Source of the DNA: DASWJQ01 sp036397095
Lineage (GTDB): Bacteria; Chloroflexota; Anaerolineae; Anaerolineales; E44-bin32
DNA length: 24,033 nucleotides
Direction of reading: 5' to 3'
NCBI GenBank assembly: GCA_036397095.1
Contig: DASWJQ010000084.1
Coordinates: 1 to 24,033, forward strand
The position numbers and the translations under genes are program-made. Shown piece by piece: positions 8,332-15,765 of this stretch. Positions within the stretch are counted from its first letter, which is position 1. Every line of letters starts with the position of its first letter. The notes beneath the pieces are model-generated. The model was given only the letters and a program-made list of their open reading frames with translations. It had not been told where the DNA came from and searched no databases.

Positions 8332-9453
8332 TCAGCCCGCATCTTCTTGACGCATGTCCTTGTAGCCGGCGCCGGTCAGCACGACCACAATCGGGTCGGG
8401 CAGTTCCGCCATCTCGCTGACGAGCGCCGGCCAGACGACGGCCGATGTCGGCTCTACCAAGAACCCCCGGCGGGCCAGTTCGGCGCGCCCTTGCCGGATT
8501 TCTTCTTCCTCCACGGCGGCGGCTCGCCCCCCGCTGGCGCCAATGGCGCGCAGGATAGCATCCCCCCGGTGCGGCCGCAAAATACGAATTCCTTCGGCGA
8601 CGGTCTCGCGTTCCTTGGTCCACAACAGGCCGGCCGCCCCACCGTGCAGCACGCCCCACAGCGGGGCACAGGCCAGCGCCTGCACGGCGACCCACTGCGG
8701 CAGGGCCTCAATCCGGCCGGCGGACCGCAGCGCTTCGAATCCCAGATGGGCTCCCAGCATCAATGTGCCCTGGCCGACGGGCAGGATGACGGCCCCAGGC
8801 GCCATACCCAGTTGTTCGTAGAGCTCAAAGGCGAGCGTCGCCATCCCAGCCAGGCCGTGCGGCAGGTGAGCATGACTGGCGTAGACCGCCCCCTGCTCGA
8901 CCTGGTTGAGCACCGCCTCGGCCGCCGCCGAGCGCGGGCCCAGGATGCGAACGACTTCGGCGCCGTAGGCTTCGATTTGGGCGCGCTTCGGCCCGGCGGC
9001 GTAGTCGGGGATAAAGATTCGGGCGGCGATGCCGGCCCGGGCGGCGTAGCCAGCCAATGAGGCGCCGGCATTGCCCGACGAATCCTCAACAACTTCCGTC
9101 ACGCCTTCAGCCTGCAGCCAGCTCAGCAGGACCGCGCTGCCCCGGTCTTTGAAGGAGCCTGTCGGGTTGAGGTAGTCACATTTCAGGTGGACGCTTCGGC
9201 CCGCCAGCTCGACAAAGATCAACGGCGTATTGCCTTCGCCCAGTGAGACCAGGGGCGCGCCGTCCGGCAGCGGGAAGGTCTGGCGATAGCGTTCGATGCC
9301 AGACGCATCGATCGGCCGGTAGATCAGCGGAGCGGCAAACTCATAGACCCCGCCGCACTGCGGGCAGATATGCGGCAGGCCGGTTGGGGGATAGGGCCGA
9401 CGGCAGTTGGCGCATTGAAACGGTCGGCTCCCCCCGTCGGCGGCCGCCGTCAC
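8332..9453 (-). CDS. thrC: Threonine synthase-like PLP enzyme with N-terminal zinc ribbon
   Basis: This 373-residue fold-type II PLP enzyme has a PLP lysine at Lys102 in NPTGSFKDRG, a phosphate-binding SSGNAGAS (125-132), a glycine-rich PVGQGT loop and a C-terminal LTGAGYKD. An N-terminal four-cysteine knuckle (Cys14, Cys17, Cys30, Cys33) is the kind found in one class of threonine synthases. The family converts O-phosphohomoserine to threonine. GTG at 9453 is chosen because it overlaps the upstream moaD-moaE stop as GTGA; the longer open frame would lie inside that gene. No hom or thrB gene is nearby, and the cofactor-loop sequence differs a little from the commonest ThrC pattern, so another beta-replacing or beta-eliminating enzyme of this fold is possible. 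Confidence 0.75.
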   Translation of the reverse strand: MTAAADGGSRPFQCANCRRPYPPTGLPHICPQCGGVYEFAAPLIYRPIDASGIERYRQTFPLPDGAPLVSLGEGNTPLIFVELAGRSVHLKCDYLNPTGSFKDRGSAVLLSWLQAEGVTEVVEDSSGNAGASLAGYAARAGIAARIFIPDYAAGPKRAQIEAYGAEVVRILGPRSAAAEAVLNQVEQGAVYASHAHLPHGLAGMATLAFELYEQLGMAPGAVILPVGQGTLMLGAHLGFEALRSAGRIEALPQWVAVQALACAPLWGVLHGGAAGLLWTKERETVAEGIRILRPHRGDAILRAIGASGGRAAAVEEEEIRQGRAELARRGFLVEPTSAVVWPALVSEMAELPDPIVVVLTGAGYKDMRQEDAG

Positions 9454-10172
9454 GAGTCGGCCGCCTCCCGGTCTTCCGGACCCGGGTGGTAGCTCCCCTC
9501 GACCCAGACTTCGCCGTCCGGACCAACCTCCTTCTTCCAAATCGGCACGATTTCCTTCAGACGATCGATGCCGTAGCGCGCCGCCTCGAAAACCCCCTGG
9601 TCGCGGTGGGCGGCGGTGCAGGCAATCAGAACGGTCGGCGTGCCGGGTTCCAGCCGCCCGATCCGCTGCACGATGGCGATGCCTTCAACAGCCGGCCAGC
9701 GCTGGCGGATCTCGCCCGCCACCTGCCGCATTTTGGCCTCGGCCATCGGGCGGTAGGCCTCATACTCCAGATGCTCGGTCTTGTGCTGCTGGTTGCGATT
9801 GGTCTCGGCCCGCACTACACCGCTAAAGACGCAGGCAGCGCCCGTCGTTGGCAGGACCAGCGGTTCCAGGATGGCGTTCAGATCGAGCGGGTCTTCGGTG
9901 ATGGCGAAATGGGTGGGGCCGTCCGGTGCGCCGCCGCTGACGGGTGGGAAGAAGGCGACCTCGTCGCCGACGTGCAAGGCTTGATCTCGTTCGGCGAACT
10001 CGTGATTGACCGAGGCCAACGCCGTCCCCATGTACTCGACCACCGATGGGTGCCGCCGCCCGACCTCGTCGATCAAGTCACCCACAGTGGCCGGCTCGTC
10101 CAGTTCCACGGGCTCATGGCGCACACCCGCCCGGTCGCGCAACATGGCGAAGTACAGCACTTTTACCTGCAC
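9450..10172 (-). CDS. moaD-moaE: MoaD-MoaE fusion, molybdopterin synthase
   Basis: This 240-residue protein joins the two subunits of molybdopterin synthase, which inserts dithiolene sulfur into precursor Z (cPMP). Residues 1-81 are a ubiquitin-like MoaD domain ending FFPPVSGG (74-81), the Gly-Gly that carries the thiocarboxylate. From about residue 86 a MoaE domain follows, with FSGVVR, YEAYRPMAE, IVQRIGRLEPG, HRDQGVFEAARYGIDRLK and the active-site region PIWKKE. Fusions are known, for example MoaX of Mycobacterium tuberculosis. Because the Gly-Gly is internal, cleavage after Gly81 would be needed for normal sulfur transfer. The start is GTG at 10172, two bases after the moaC stop, with TGGAG upstream. 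The stop overlaps the next gene. Confidence 0.93.
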   Translation of the reverse strand: MQVKVLYFAMLRDRAGVRHEPVELDEPATVGDLIDEVGRRHPSVVEYMGTALASVNHEFAERDQALHVGDEVAFFPPVSGGAPDGPTHFAITEDPLDLNAILEPLVLPTTGAACVFSGVVRAETNRNQQHKTEHLEYEAYRPMAEAKMRQVAGEIRQRWPAVEGIAIVQRIGRLEPGTPTVLIACTAAHRDQGVFEAARYGIDRLKEIVPIWKKEVGPDGEVWVEGSYHPGPEDREAADS

Positions 10173-10174
10173 CG

Positions 10175-10663
10175 CTAGGACTCCAGCACCAGATCGCCGC
10201 TGCGCCCGCCACCTTTGCGCACCAGACGGATGTCGGTCAGACGGGCCGACTTCTCGACTGCCTTGATCATGTCGTACACCGTCAAGGCGGCGACGGCGAC
10301 GGCTGTCAGCGCCTCCATTTCTACGCCCGTGTTGGCATGCGTACTGGCGCTGGCTTCGATCACAATGCCTGGCAGGTCGTCAGAAAATGTCAGCTCCACC
10401 GAGACATGGTCAAGCGGCAGGGGGTGACAGTGCGGAATCAGGTCCGACGTGCGTTTGGCGGCCATGATCCCAGCCGTCTCGGCCACCGTCGCCAGGCTGC
10501 CCTGTGCCAGATCGCCGGCCCGGGCTAGCGCCAGCGTCTCGGGGCTCATCAGCACGTGCCCGCGGGCGACCGCCCGACGATCGGTTTCCTGTTTGTCGCC
10601 CACATCGACCATGCGGGCGCGGCCCTGTTCGTCCAAATGGGTCAAAGCGCCGGAATCAGTCAT
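10175..10663 (-). CDS. moaC: Cyclic pyranopterin monophosphate synthase MoaC
   Basis: This 162-residue enzyme of molybdenum cofactor synthesis acts after MoaA and forms cPMP. Typical motifs are MVDVGDK (18-24), KRTSDLIPHCHPL (70-82), TGVEMEALTA (112-121) and YDMIKAVEK (130-138), including the catalytic Asp131 and Lys134. The length is normal. The start is ATG at 10663. No ribosome binding site precedes it; instead TATAAT ends six bases upstream, so the message may be leaderless. It is first in the minus-strand cluster, directly followed by the moaD-moaE fusion. moaA and moeA are not in the window. Confidence 0.97.
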   Translation of the reverse strand: MTDSGALTHLDEQGRARMVDVGDKQETDRRAVARGHVLMSPETLALARAGDLAQGSLATVAETAGIMAAKRTSDLIPHCHPLPLDHVSVELTFSDDLPGIVIEASASTHANTGVEMEALTAVAVAALTVYDMIKAVEKSARLTDIRLVRKGGGRSGDLVLES

Positions 10664-10669
10664 GGCAAC

Positions 10670-10675
10670 ATTATA
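10670..10675 (-). promoter_or_regulatory. -10 box of moaC operon, probably leaderless start
   Basis: A perfect TATAAT reads on the minus strand from 10675 to 10670, only six bases before the moaC ATG. Transcription would be expected to begin at or next to the start codon. The -35 region is weak. This promoter is back to back with that of rpmF about 55 bases away. Confidence 0.6.
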
Positions 10676-10726
10676 CAGAGCTAGGTCCTACACCGGCTGG
10701 CTCACAAACACCGCAACGGGCACTTC

Positions 10727-10735
10727 TGCTATAAT
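10727..10735 (+). promoter_or_regulatory. Extended -10 promoter of rpmF-fabD
   Basis: TG-C-TATAAT (10727-10735) is a perfect extended -10 element, which explains the lack of a recognisable -35 box. The predicted start near 10742 gives a leader of about 47 bases that contains the hairpin at 10743-10760. Confidence 0.75.
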
Positions 10736-10742
10736 GCCATCC

Positions 10743-10760
10743 GCCTGCCTTCGGGCAGGC
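10743..10760 (+). promoter_or_regulatory. 5'-leader hairpin with cUUCGg tetraloop ahead of rpmF
   Basis: A perfect 7-bp stem (10743-10749 with 10754-10760) is closed by TTCG between C and G, the very stable cUUCGg tetraloop. It begins at the predicted transcript 5' end. No T-run follows, so it is not a terminator; it may stabilise the mRNA 5' end or bind a regulator. Confidence 0.6.
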
Positions 10761-10788
10761 GCTCTTATGCACGATTGAGGAGGGTACG

Positions 10789-10977
10789 ATGGCGCCGCTT
10801 CCAAAACGCAAGATATCTAAGGGACGCCGTGACCGCCGCCGGGCGCACGACGCCTTGCAGGCTACTTCACTGATCACCTGCACCAACTGCGGTGAGAAGC
10901 ACCTGCCGCACCGCGTGTGCTCCAGCTGTGGTCACTATGATGGACGCGAGGTCATCGAAGTCGACCGCAGCTCCTGA
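10789..10977 (+). CDS. rpmF: 50S ribosomal protein L32
   Basis: This 62-residue ribosomal protein begins with the typical MAPLPKRKISKGRRDRRRAH and has a zinc-ribbon half of four cysteines (Cys31, Cys34, Cys44, Cys47), so it is the zinc-binding form. The start is ATG at 10789 with a strong GAGGAGGG upstream. It has an extended -10 promoter and a leader hairpin. rpmF next to fatty-acid genes is a well-known bacterial arrangement; here plsX and fabH are missing and fabD follows directly. Confidence 0.97.
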   Translation: MAPLPKRKISKGRRDRRRAHDALQATSLITCTNCGEKHLPHRVCSSCGHYDGREVIEVDRSS

Positions 10978-11002
10978 CGGTCCCGCCCCCACGAGCGATC
11001 CG

Positions 11003-11950
11003 ATGACGATCGACCCAACCCACACCGCCTTTCTCTTCCCCGGCCAAGGTTCGCAAGCGGTCGGCATGGGCGCCGAACTGGCCGCCGCCTCCCCTGAAGC
11101 GGCGGCTGTCTTTCGTCAGGCCGACGAGCTGCTTGGCTTCCCCTTGTCCCAGCTTATGTGGGACGGGTCCGCCGCAGATCTGAACGAAACCGACAACACC
11201 CAGCCGGCGCTCTTGGTCCATTCGGTGGCGGTGCTGCGCGCCCTGCAGCAGCGGTTGCCCGGCTTCCAGCCGCGCTTCGCCGCCGGCCACTCGCTCGGTG
11301 AATTCAGCGCATTGGTGGCCGCCGAGGCGCTCAACTTCTCGGATGCCGTCTCGCTGGTCCGGGCCCGCGGCAAGGCCATGAAAGCCGCTGGCCAGGCTCA
11401 ACCGGGCGGCATGGCGGCCGTGCTCGGCCTGGAATTGCACCAGGTCGTAGCCGCCTGCCGGCAAGCCAGCGCCGCCGCCGAGGGCGGCGTATGGCTGGCC
11501 AACGACAATTGCCCGGGACAGGTCGTGATATCGGGCAGCAACGAAGCCCTGACCCGCGCCACCGAGCTGCTGCAGACGGCCGGGGCCCGCAAGGTCGTGC
11601 GGCTGGCGGTTAGCATCGCCGCCCATTCCCCCTTCATGCAAGCCGCGCAGGCGGACTTTCAGGGTGCCCTGGATGCGGTCGAATTGCGCGACCCGGCCAT
11701 CGAGGTCATTGGCAATGTCAACGCCGCCCCCTTGACGACCGCCGAGGCGGTCCGGGCCGACCTGTCGGCCCAGTTGACGGCCAATGTCCGCTGGACGGAA
11801 AGCATCAGGGCAATGCTGGCGGCTGGCGTGACCGACTTCGTCGAGCTCGGATCGGGCGAGGTGCTCACCGGCCTGGTCAAACGCATCGACCGAGCGGCCG
11901 GGCGACACAACCTCGACAGCCCGGACTCGCTGGCCGCGCTGCTCGACTAG
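11003..11950 (+). CDS. fabD: Malonyl-CoA:ACP transacylase
   Basis: This 315-residue transferase loads malonyl groups onto acyl carrier protein for fatty acid synthesis. It shows the FPGQGSQ motif (12-18), the nucleophile Ser97 in GHSLGE (95-100), an Arg at about 122 in LVRARGKAM, and the catalytic His208 in AHSPFM. The length is normal. ATG at 11003 is chosen because the family begins a few residues before the FPGQG motif; in-frame ATGs at 10937 and 10940 would overlap rpmF. The ribosome binding site is weak, which suggests coupling to rpmF 25 bases upstream. It supplies malonyl-ACP to the FabF encoded on the other strand. Confidence 0.96.
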   Translation: MTIDPTHTAFLFPGQGSQAVGMGAELAAASPEAAAVFRQADELLGFPLSQLMWDGSAADLNETDNTQPALLVHSVAVLRALQQRLPGFQPRFAAGHSLGEFSALVAAEALNFSDAVSLVRARGKAMKAAGQAQPGGMAAVLGLELHQVVAACRQASAAAEGGVWLANDNCPGQVVISGSNEALTRATELLQTAGARKVVRLAVSIAAHSPFMQAAQADFQGALDAVELRDPAIEVIGNVNAAPLTTAEAVRADLSAQLTANVRWTESIRAMLAAGVTDFVELGSGEVLTGLVKRIDRAAGRHNLDSPDSLAALLD

Positions 11951-11971
11951 CCCGGCGACGCCGGACATCCC

Positions 11972-12979
11972 ATGCGCAAATTCCTGCTGGCGCTGGCCCT
12001 ACTCTTCGGTATTGCCTTCTTCTTCACCCAGTTTGCGGAAATCCAGGAAGTTCTGGCGACCGTCCGCCGTGCCAACCCCCGCTGGTTGGCGCTTGCTGTC
12101 GGCGTCCAAATCGTATGGCTCTTGAATGTGGCCGCCTCCTTCCGGTCCCTATACCGCCTGGTAGGTGTCCGCGAGCGGATCGAACACCTTTTCCAGGTTG
12201 CGGCGGCCGCCAATTTCGTCAGCGTGGTCATGCCCAGCCTGGGGGTCGGCGGGATGGCCATCTTCTTGGTGGATGGCCGGCGACGGGGCCACCCGACGAG
12301 CCGGGTCGGCACCGCCTGCGCCCTGTGGGTGGTCTATGACTATTTGGGTTTCCTGATCGTCCTCACCATTGGGCTCATCATCCTGATCCAGCGCAACCAG
12401 CTACGACTGGCCGAACTTGGTGCTGCCGCCATCTTCATCGGTGCGGCGGCCGTGCTGGGCAGCCTGGTGGTGGCCGGCATGCGCTCAGCCGAGCGGCTGG
12501 AAAAATTGTTGGTGCAGATGGGCGCCTACGTCAACCGCCTGCTCCGGCCCTTGCTCAAGCGCGAGTACCTAGATCTGGAGCGGGCCCATACCTTTGCCAA
12601 CGATGTCGGCGAAGGACTGCAGATCGCCCGGCAGGCCCGCGGTGGCCTGTTGTTGCCGGCCGCCCTGGCGCTGAGCAATAAGGCCCTGCTCATCACAATC
12701 CTGTTCCTGGTCTTCCTTGCCTATGGTCAGCCGTTCAGCGTGCCGACGCTGGTGGCTGCCTTCAGCGTCGGCTACCTGTTCATGATCGTGTCGCCGACTC
12801 CATCCGGCGTTGGCTTCGTCGAGGGCGCCCTGACCGTCTCCATGAGCTCGATGGGCGTTCCCCTGGCCGCCGCCGGCGTGATCGCCCTCACCTACCGCGG
12901 CATCACCTTCTGGCTGCCCCTGGTGTACGGCCTGGTCGCCTTCCGCGCCGTCGGACGGGCGGAACCACAAAGTCTCTAA
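11972..12979 (+). CDS. Lysylphosphatidylglycerol synthase TM-region (flippase-like) membrane protein
   Basis: This 335-residue integral membrane protein has about eight hydrophobic segments and the motif SPTPSGVGFVEGALT near residue 275. That motif is typical of the LPG_synthase_TM/UPF0104 family, the membrane half of MprF. Relatives move or transfer lipids or lipid-linked sugars. The soluble aminoacyl-transfer domain of MprF is absent, so lysine transfer is not expected. The real substrate is unknown. It starts 21 bases after fabD and is probably co-transcribed. The last five residues (EPQSL) and the stop are encoded within the end of a dispersed repeat that begins at 12963, so the native C-terminus has probably been replaced. 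Confidence 0.8.
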   Translation: MRKFLLALALLFGIAFFFTQFAEIQEVLATVRRANPRWLALAVGVQIVWLLNVAASFRSLYRLVGVRERIEHLFQVAAAANFVSVVMPSLGVGGMAIFLVDGRRRGHPTSRVGTACALWVVYDYLGFLIVLTIGLIILIQRNQLRLAELGAAAIFIGAAAVLGSLVVAGMRSAERLEKLLVQMGAYVNRLLRPLLKREYLDLERAHTFANDVGEGLQIARQARGGLLLPAALALSNKALLITILFLVFLAYGQPFSVPTLVAAFSVGYLFMIVSPTPSGVGFVEGALTVSMSSMGVPLAAAGVIALTYRGITFWLPLVYGLVAFRAVGRAEPQSL

Positions 12980-13194
12980 GTCCACTAAGGTCTGATTAGG
13001 GGCACAAAGAAGAGAACGCACCGGGCGCCAAGCACCAAACAATTAGCATCTAGCTACAAGCTTCTAGCTATTAGCGGCAAACCCCGAGCCAAGCGCTGCG
13101 AGCTAGAGATCCTTGATAACTGCTCGTAGCTAGTTGCTCGCCTTGCCCTTTGTGCCCCTCAAGCCCCCTTGGTGGCCTTGGCGCCTTGGTGGTT
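12963..13194 (-). repeat. Dispersed intergenic repeat, copy A (inverted relative to copies B-D)
   Basis: This 232-bp element is bounded by AACCACAAAG at the left and the complement of AACCACCAAGG at the right. Its complement (13194 back to 13025) aligns with copy D (23040-23209) without gaps over 170 bp, with about 19 mismatches counted by eye; the inner 115 bp has 8 mismatches. The core is rich in AGCTA words and contains TGCTTGGCGC when read on the minus strand. It begins inside the last codons of the flippase-like gene and ends just before the kinase promoter. I see no open reading frame or clear target duplication. Confidence 0.85.
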
Positions 13195-13214
13195 CAAGGG
13201 CGCACCTACCCGCA

Positions 13215-13223
13215 TGCTATAAT
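13215..13223 (+). promoter_or_regulatory. Extended -10 promoter of the kinase-like gene
   Basis: TG-C-TATAAT at 13215-13223 is identical to the rpmF element. The predicted start near 13230 leaves a leader of about 25 bases before ATG 13255. It lies 21 bases past the end of repeat copy A, so the repeat separates this promoter from the upstream operon. Confidence 0.7.
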
Positions 13224-13254
13224 CGCCGACCGAACTCGGGGACAACGGGCATTC

Positions 13255-15621
13255 ATGACACTTGGCCAATTGGCCGCCGTCCTGGCCACCACTCCTGGCA
13301 GCCTCGCCTACCATTTGATCCTGATCGTCTGCCTGGCTTTGCTCTACGCGATGAGCCAGGTCCAGCATCGGGCCACCCACTTGCCCCGGGCGGCCCGTTG
13401 GCGGCTGGCCTCCGGCTGGCTGTTCTCCCTGCGGCTGGTCATGATGGCGGTCTTGCTGCTAAGCCTGATGCTGAGCGGCAGCGCCGATGTCCTGCCCGCC
13501 CTCAACCATTTCATCGACCTGGCCGCCTTGCTCGTGTTCGCCTGGGCCTTCCTCGTGCCCCAATCGGACCGCCGGTCCGATCGCCTGCTGATGACCGCCG
13601 TCGTCTTTAACGTCGTCATGCTGGCGGCGGGGCTGGTCGGGCCACAGCTCGAACCGATGGGCATTGTCTTGGCCGAAGCCGGCGTCCTGCTTGCCTGGCG
13701 GGGCCTCGGCCTGACCATCGCCCTTGGCGTGCTGGCACTGCTCCTGGTGCGCCGCCCGCCGGAGCGCTACGTCGCCGGCCTGGCTGTGCTCGGCTTGGCC
13801 GGCGGCTACGGCGCACAGTTGCTCCTGACCGGCGGCGCCGATCCACTCTCCAGCTACGTCCGGCTGCTCAACCTTCTTGCCTATCCGATCCTGGCCGTAG
13901 CCGCCACCCGGGCGATGGTGCTGACCCAGGCAGAAGAGCTGGGTCCGACCAAAGAAGAATTGGACCTGGCCCGCTTGAGTTACACCGAAACCGCCGAGAG
14001 CCAAATGGTGGTGGCAATGGCCAGCCTGGCATCGGCCCGCGACTCGGAGACGCTGGCCCGCCGCGCCGCTCGGGCCGTCGCCGAGACGATGCGGGCCGAA
14101 TACTGCTTGCTGGTGTCGGCGCCGGACCCACTGGGCAGCTTCTCGATCGCCACCGGCTACGACTTGATCCGCGAACAACCGCTGCCCGGCGCCCCGCTGG
14201 ACGACAAACGCACCCCCGTCTTGGCCAGCGCCCTGCGACAGAACAAGGTGCTCAGCCTATCCAGCCGCAGTCGGTCCCCGGACCTGTACGCCTTGCAGAG
14301 CATCTTGGGACTGGAGTCAACCGGCCCGACGCTGCTCGTCCCGATCGCCAACGACCGGGAGGTCCATGGCGGGCTACTCCTGTTGTCACCCTACGCCCGG
14401 CGCAGTTGGTCGGACGAGCAGCAGGCTATGCTGCAGTCGGTAGCCGCCCACCTGGCCGACCGCTTCAGCAGCCTCAAACGCAGCGCACCGGTCGCCAGCG
14501 AGGCCTACGAAACCATGCTCGAGGCCCAGGAGCGGATCCGGCAGCTCGAGCGCGACAACATGCGGCTGTTCGAAGCCGTCCATGGCGAGGGCCCGGTCGA
14601 TCTATCGGATGTCGAGGTCACTCCAGAAAAGCGCTACGACATGGTCGAGGCCGAGGAGACGATCGCCATCCTTGAGGCCGAGATCGACCGGCTCAAATCA
14701 GCCACCATCCGTACGCCCGAACTGCCGACCTCCGAAGAGCTGGACACGCTGAAGGAAGAGCTCCAGGAGACTCTGCAGGAGTTGGTTGAGGCGCGCACTC
14801 GCAACGATGTGCTCGAAGAGCAGTTGTCCAAGACCGATGGCCAAGCCGGTCTGCGGCCATCCGAACTGCAGGCCATCGCCTCCCTGGCTCAGGAATTGCG
14901 CCAGCCAATGTCGTCTGTGATGGGCTACACCGACCTGCTGCTTGGCGAATCGGTCGGGTTGCTGGGCGCCATGCAGCGCAAGTTCTTGGACCGGGTGCGG
15001 GCCGCCATTGAGCGAATGGGTGCGCTGCTCAATGACCTGGTCCAGATGACGGCGCTTGAGACCGGCACCTTCCTGATTCGCCCGGCCCCGGTCGACTTGT
15101 TGTCCTGTGTCGAGAAGGCGGTCGAAGAATGCGGGCCGGCCCTGCGCGAGAAGGGACTGCGCCTTGAGATGGAGTTCCCGGATGAAGTGCCGGCTGTCAT
15201 GGGTGAGCTGGAAGCCGTCTCCCAAATCTTGACTCACCTGCTCAAGAACGCCATCGCCGCTAGCCAAGAGGAAGCTTCCGTCCGGCTGTCGGCCCAGGTC
15301 GAAGGCGGCGCCGACGACGGTTTCCTCATGCTGTCGGTGCGGGACAGCGGCGAAGGCATTCCACCGGAGGATTTGGGCCGGGTCTTTCAGCGGCTGTACC
15401 ACGCCGACCGTACCATTATCCCCGGCTTGGGCGACGGCGCGGTTGGCCTGTCACTGGTCAAAGCGTTAAGTGAGGCACTTGGCGGACGGATTTGGGTTGA
15501 AAGCGAGGTCGGGAAGGGCAGCACGTTCACCGTGCTGCTGCCACTGGCCGACGCTGCGGCCAGGCCGGCGCCCCCCGAGGCGGCCCAGCCGCCGCCGGAT
15601 CCGCCGGCCACCGTCGACTGA
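13255..15621 (+). CDS. Membrane GAF/histidine-kinase-like protein lacking the phospho-acceptor His
   Basis: This 788-residue protein has about seven hydrophobic segments in residues 1-240 and a GAF-like domain (about 270-425). A charged coiled coil (about 430-535) leads to a HisKA-like dimerisation helix and a C-terminal HATPase domain. The ATPase has N-box LLKNAIAAS, G1 box DSGEGI, an F-box-like RVFQRLYH and G2 box GAVGLSLVKAL. In the H-box the expected SHELRTP is AQELRQP, so the phosphorylatable histidine is Gln546 (CAG at 14890-14892). It may bind ATP without autophosphorylating, or act with a partner. No response regulator is nearby. The start is ATG at 13255, since upstream codons fall in the repeat and promoter. 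The C-terminal tail is rich in proline and alanine. Confidence 0.85.
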   Translation: MTLGQLAAVLATTPGSLAYHLILIVCLALLYAMSQVQHRATHLPRAARWRLASGWLFSLRLVMMAVLLLSLMLSGSADVLPALNHFIDLAALLVFAWAFLVPQSDRRSDRLLMTAVVFNVVMLAAGLVGPQLEPMGIVLAEAGVLLAWRGLGLTIALGVLALLLVRRPPERYVAGLAVLGLAGGYGAQLLLTGGADPLSSYVRLLNLLAYPILAVAATRAMVLTQAEELGPTKEELDLARLSYTETAESQMVVAMASLASARDSETLARRAARAVAETMRAEYCLLVSAPDPLGSFSIATGYDLIREQPLPGAPLDDKRTPVLASALRQNKVLSLSSRSRSPDLYALQSILGLESTGPTLLVPIANDREVHGGLLLLSPYARRSWSDEQQAMLQSVAAHLADRFSSLKRSAPVASEAYETMLEAQERIRQLERDNMRLFEAVHGEGPVDLSDVEVTPEKRYDMVEAEETIAILEAEIDRLKSATIRTPELPTSEELDTLKEELQETLQELVEARTRNDVLEEQLSKTDGQAGLRPSELQAIASLAQELRQPMSSVMGYTDLLLGESVGLLGAMQRKFLDRVRAAIERMGALLNDLVQMTALETGTFLIRPAPVDLLSCVEKAVEECGPALREKGLRLEMEFPDEVPAVMGELEAVSQILTHLLKNAIAASQEEASVRLSAQVEGGADDGFLMLSVRDSGEGIPPEDLGRVFQRLYHADRTIIPGLGDGAVGLSLVKALSEALGGRIWVESEVGKGSTFTVLLPLADAAARPAPPEAAQPPPDPPATVD

Positions 15622-15670
15622 ACTCTCCCCACACTACATAAAGGCACCGGAGTAGAATCATGGAGACCCG

Positions 15671-15712
15671 CCCGGCCGGCCAAGAATTTGGGCTTGCCCG
15701 GCCGGATTCTTG
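15671..15712 (+). terminator. Possible terminator, alternative GC-rich hairpins after the kinase gene
   Basis: The palindrome CCGGCCGG occurs at 15672-15679 and again at 15698-15705 and can pair across an 18-base loop; ATTCTTG follows. A competing 7-bp stem pairs CAAGAAT (15681-15687) with ATTCTTG (15706-15712) and encloses GGGC-TT-GCCC. It sits 50 bases past the kinase stop. A long T-run is missing, so termination is only suggested. Confidence 0.4.
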
Positions 15713-15720
15713 CAACATGA

Positions 15721-15746
15721 GCCTTAGTGACGGAACTTCACTAGGC
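15721..15746 (+). promoter_or_regulatory. Hairpin in the leader of the first LCP gene
   Basis: GCC plus TAGTGA (15721-15730, with one bulged T) pairs with TCACTA plus GGC (15738-15746) around a 7-base loop. It ends 19 bases before the ATG at 15766 and could influence translation. No known riboswitch pattern is apparent. Confidence 0.4.
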
Positions 15747-15765
15747 CAAGGAACGTCGTAGGGAC

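Noticed and set aside
10952..11968. A 338-residue reading frame antisense to fabD
   Set aside because: It mirrors fabD in high-GC sequence, has no family motifs, and fabD itself has a complete set of catalytic residues.
13040..13140. AGCTA-rich short repeats that could be a CRISPR array or tandem binding sites
   Set aside because: The words are irregularly spaced, have no constant repeat-spacer periodicity, and the same block recurs as a whole at 23095-23209, so it is the core of a dispersed repeat.
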